Part shown: one piece after another, positions 11,348-12,888 of the stretch
How positions within the stretch are numbered: position 1 is the stretch's first letter
Layout: each line of letters opens with the position of its first letter
Assembly (NCBI GenBank): GCA_021163805.1
Contig: JAGGTL010000005.1
Location: forward strand, 1 to 12,888
Length of the DNA stretch: 12,888 nt
Source: Candidatus Aenigmatarchaeota archaeon
GTDB lineage: Archaea; Aenigmatarchaeota; Aenigmatarchaeia; QMZS01
Reading direction: 5' to 3'
The notes under the pieces: model-generated
Told to the model about the DNA's origin: nothing
The model's database searches: none
What the model saw: only the letters and a program-made list of their open reading frames with translations
Program-made: the position numbers and the translations under genes

Positions 11348-12772
11348 ATGGAGCAAAGTATTTTGGATTTAATTAAAAAAGGAGAATCTGAAACTCTTGA
11401 GTTTAAAGAAACACTAAAATTAGATAATGAAATTGGGAAAACAATTTCTGCCTTTTCAAACACAAGAGGCGGAATAATTTTAATCGGTGTTTCTGATTCT
11501 GGAGAAATAATCGGAGTAACAATCGGGAAAAATACAATAGAAGAACTTGCGAATTATATAAAAAGAAATACAGACACAAAAGTTTATCCTTCAATCAAAG
11601 TTGAGGAAGCGGAGAATAAGAAAATAATTTTTATAGAAATTCAAGAAAACAAGGAAAAACCTGTTTTCTTTAAAAATCATGCTTACAAAAGAGTTGGGAA
11701 AACAAGTCCAGAGATGAGTTCCAGTGAGATTAGAAAATTAGCAAAGGAAAGCGGAGAGAAAGTTTACTGGGATTCTAAAATTTGTAGTGAGGCAAGTTTG
11801 GAGGATATTGATGAAGAAAAAGTACGTTGGTTTTTGAGAAAGGCAAAATATGAAAGAAATTTTGATGTTGAGTTAGAAACTCCAGTTAAAGAAGCCTTAG
11901 AAAGATTAAAATTAATAAAAAATGGAAAATTAACAAATGCCGCAATTTTGTTATTTGGAAAAAATCCGCAGAAATTCTTTTTACAGGCAGAAACAAGATG
12001 TGCGAGGTTTAAAGGGACAGAACCTTTAGAATTTATTGATATGAAAGTCTTTGGTGAGGATATTATCAACCAACGTGATAATGCTATTGAATTTGTGAAA
12101 GAACATATCAAACTTCATGCTAAGATTGTTGGAACAGAACGGGAAGAAACATGGGAGTATCCTATTGAAGCAATACGGGAAGGAATAACAAATGCAATTT
12201 GCCATAGGAGTTATGATGTGTTAAGCAATGTGCAGATTAGAATATTTGATGATAGGATTGAAATTTGGAATCCAGGAACACTACCGGAAGGGCTTACGAT
12301 TGAAAAGTTGAAGGGTAAACACGAATCTATTCTAAGAAATCCCTTGATTGGAAAATGTTTCTTTCTGATTAGATTTGTAGAGCAATGGGGAACTGGAACA
12401 AATAGGATTATCAGAGAAACAATTGCCCATGGTTTACCAGATCCTGTTTTTGAAGATACAAAAACAAGTTTTATTCTCACTTTTAGAAAGTATCTAATTA
12501 GTGATGACCTACTTATGGAATTAAATGAAAGACAGAAAAAAGCAGTTGAATATTTGATAAAACATGAAAAAATAACAAACACAAGATATCAAGAAATTAA
12601 TAAAATCTCAAAGCAAACAGCTACAAGAGAATTAAAAGAACTAGTAGATAAAAAAATATTTGTTAAACATGGGGAAACCGGAAAAGGTACTTATTATACT
12701 TTATTTGAAAGGGCTCACAAAGGGCTCACAAAGGGCTCACAGGAATCTATTTTAATAAATAAAAAAAGGTGA
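11348..12772 (+). CDS. AlbA_2 / HATPase_c_4 predicted transcriptional regulator (COG2865-like)
   Basis: 474 residues. An N-terminal AlbA_2/Schlafen-like domain (about 12-125) has ESETLEFKET and AFSNTRGGIILIGVSDSGEIIGV. A GHKL ATPase-like domain (about 270-360) has the N-box REGITNAICHRSY, FDDRIEIWNPGTLPEG and FVEQWGTGTNRI. A winged helix (about 400-455, ERQKKAVEYL...SKQTATRELKELVDKKIF) follows, matching the family's usual order. Members are predicted DNA-binding regulators, abundant in variable archaeal and bacterial regions; no ligand or target is established. The last 20 or so residues come from an 11-bp tandem repeat and lie outside any fold. No clear ribosome site; a TATA-like box near 11303-11310 may serve it. 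Its stop overlaps the GGTGA of the next gene. Confidence 0.87.
   Translation: MEQSILDLIKKGESETLEFKETLKLDNEIGKTISAFSNTRGGIILIGVSDSGEIIGVTIGKNTIEELANYIKRNTDTKVYPSIKVEEAENKKIIFIEIQENKEKPVFFKNHAYKRVGKTSPEMSSSEIRKLAKESGEKVYWDSKICSEASLEDIDEEKVRWFLRKAKYERNFDVELETPVKEALERLKLIKNGKLTNAAILLFGKNPQKFFLQAETRCARFKGTEPLEFIDMKVFGEDIINQRDNAIEFVKEHIKLHAKIVGTEREETWEYPIEAIREGITNAICHRSYDVLSNVQIRIFDDRIEIWNPGTLPEGLTIEKLKGKHESILRNPLIGKCFFLIRFVEQWGTGTNRIIRETIAHGLPDPVFEDTKTSFILTFRKYLISDDLLMELNERQKKAVEYLIKHEKITNTRYQEINKISKQTATRELKELVDKKIFVKHGETGKGTYYTLFERAHKGLTKGSQESILINKKR
12711..12741 (+). repeat. 11-bp tandem repeat (GGGCTCACAAA), about 2.8 copies, in coding sequence
   Basis: Units begin at 12711, 12722 and 12733. 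Eleven is not a multiple of three, so the three units read in all three frames (AHK-GLTK-GSQ), and gain or loss of one unit would change the protein's C-terminus and stop position. It is GC-richer than its surroundings. Confidence 0.9.
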
Positions 12773-12775
12773 AAA

Positions 12776-12888
12776 ATGAAAGAAAATAAGATTATAATTG
12801 CTGGAGGAGGAGGTTTTGTGGGGAGAAATCTGATTAGAGTGATGATTAAAGAGGGTTTTAAGCCAGAAAATATTGTTGTTATTGACAA
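12776..12888 (+). CDS. NAD-dependent epimerase/dehydratase-like protein, N-terminus only
   Basis: 37 full codons are visible before the right edge. They read MKENKIIIAGGGGFVGRNL followed by an amphipathic helix and NIVVID, the first beta-alpha-beta unit of a Rossmann fold with the GxxGFxG pattern of extended short-chain dehydrogenases (nucleotide-sugar epimerases/dehydratases). A GGTGA (12768-12772) formed partly by the preceding gene's stop lies 3 nt before the ATG. Other NAD(P)-binding oxidoreductases cannot be excluded from this fragment. Confidence 0.7.
   Translation, partial: MKENKIIIAGGGGFVGRNLIRVMIKEGFKPENIVVID

Noticed and set aside
12211..12582. 123-codon minus-strand frame within the AlbA_2 regulator
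   Set aside because: It is antisense to the GHKL and linker region of the regulator, which has clear motifs; no independent support.

Overview
The window is AT-rich archaeal chromosomal DNA. It carries archaeal-type uS2, eL31, Rpo6/RpoK, aEF1A, tyrosyl-tRNA synthetase and a histone-fold protein. Genes are tightly packed, many starts have no Shine-Dalgarno sequence, TATA-like boxes are visible, and where ribosome sites occur they are of the GGTGA/GGTGG type. The small proteins, split-up ribosomal gene clusters and LamG-type surface proteins suggest a DPANN-like or similar uncultured archaeon. The lineage is an inference; no rRNA or tRNA gene is present to settle it.

Layout. (1) 1-1779, minus: two secreted or membrane-anchored, sequon-rich proteins joined by an ATGA overlap; the second is a large LamG/Ig-like repeat protein that runs off the left edge. 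(2) 1909-3112, minus: a three-gene cluster of DUF5320 glycine-rich/coiled-coil protein, DUF134 HTH regulator fused to a zinc ribbon, and NifX/NifB-type FeMo-co-binding-like protein. It is preceded by a promoter flanked by two nearly identical palindromes (3126-3141 and 3182-3197). (3) 3278-4941, minus: TyrRS and uS2. (4) 4964-7656, plus: eL31, a histone-fold protein with a coiled-coil tail, a PAC2-family proteasome-assembly-chaperone-like protein, a UPF0282 metallo-beta-lactamase-fold protein and the 53-residue RNA polymerase subunit K. (5) 7677-9542, minus: GNAT acetyltransferase and aEF1A. (6) 9665-12772, an accessory segment: a decayed ATPase fragment, an intact ATPase/DUF234 gene (minus), an unidentified short reading frame, and an AlbA_2/HATPase_c_4 regulator (plus) ending in an 11-bp tandem repeat. 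(7) 12776-end: start of an NAD-binding epimerase/dehydratase-like gene.

The middle of the window is information-processing housekeeping. The left side is cell surface plus a putative metal-cofactor cluster with its own regulator. The right side looks like mobile or defence-associated gene content. The most interesting points are the DUF134 cluster with paired operators and an internal ribosome site at the regulator/zinc-ribbon junction, the coiled-coil-tailed histone with an altered DNA-contact loop, and the ATPase relic lying in frame behind its intact relative.
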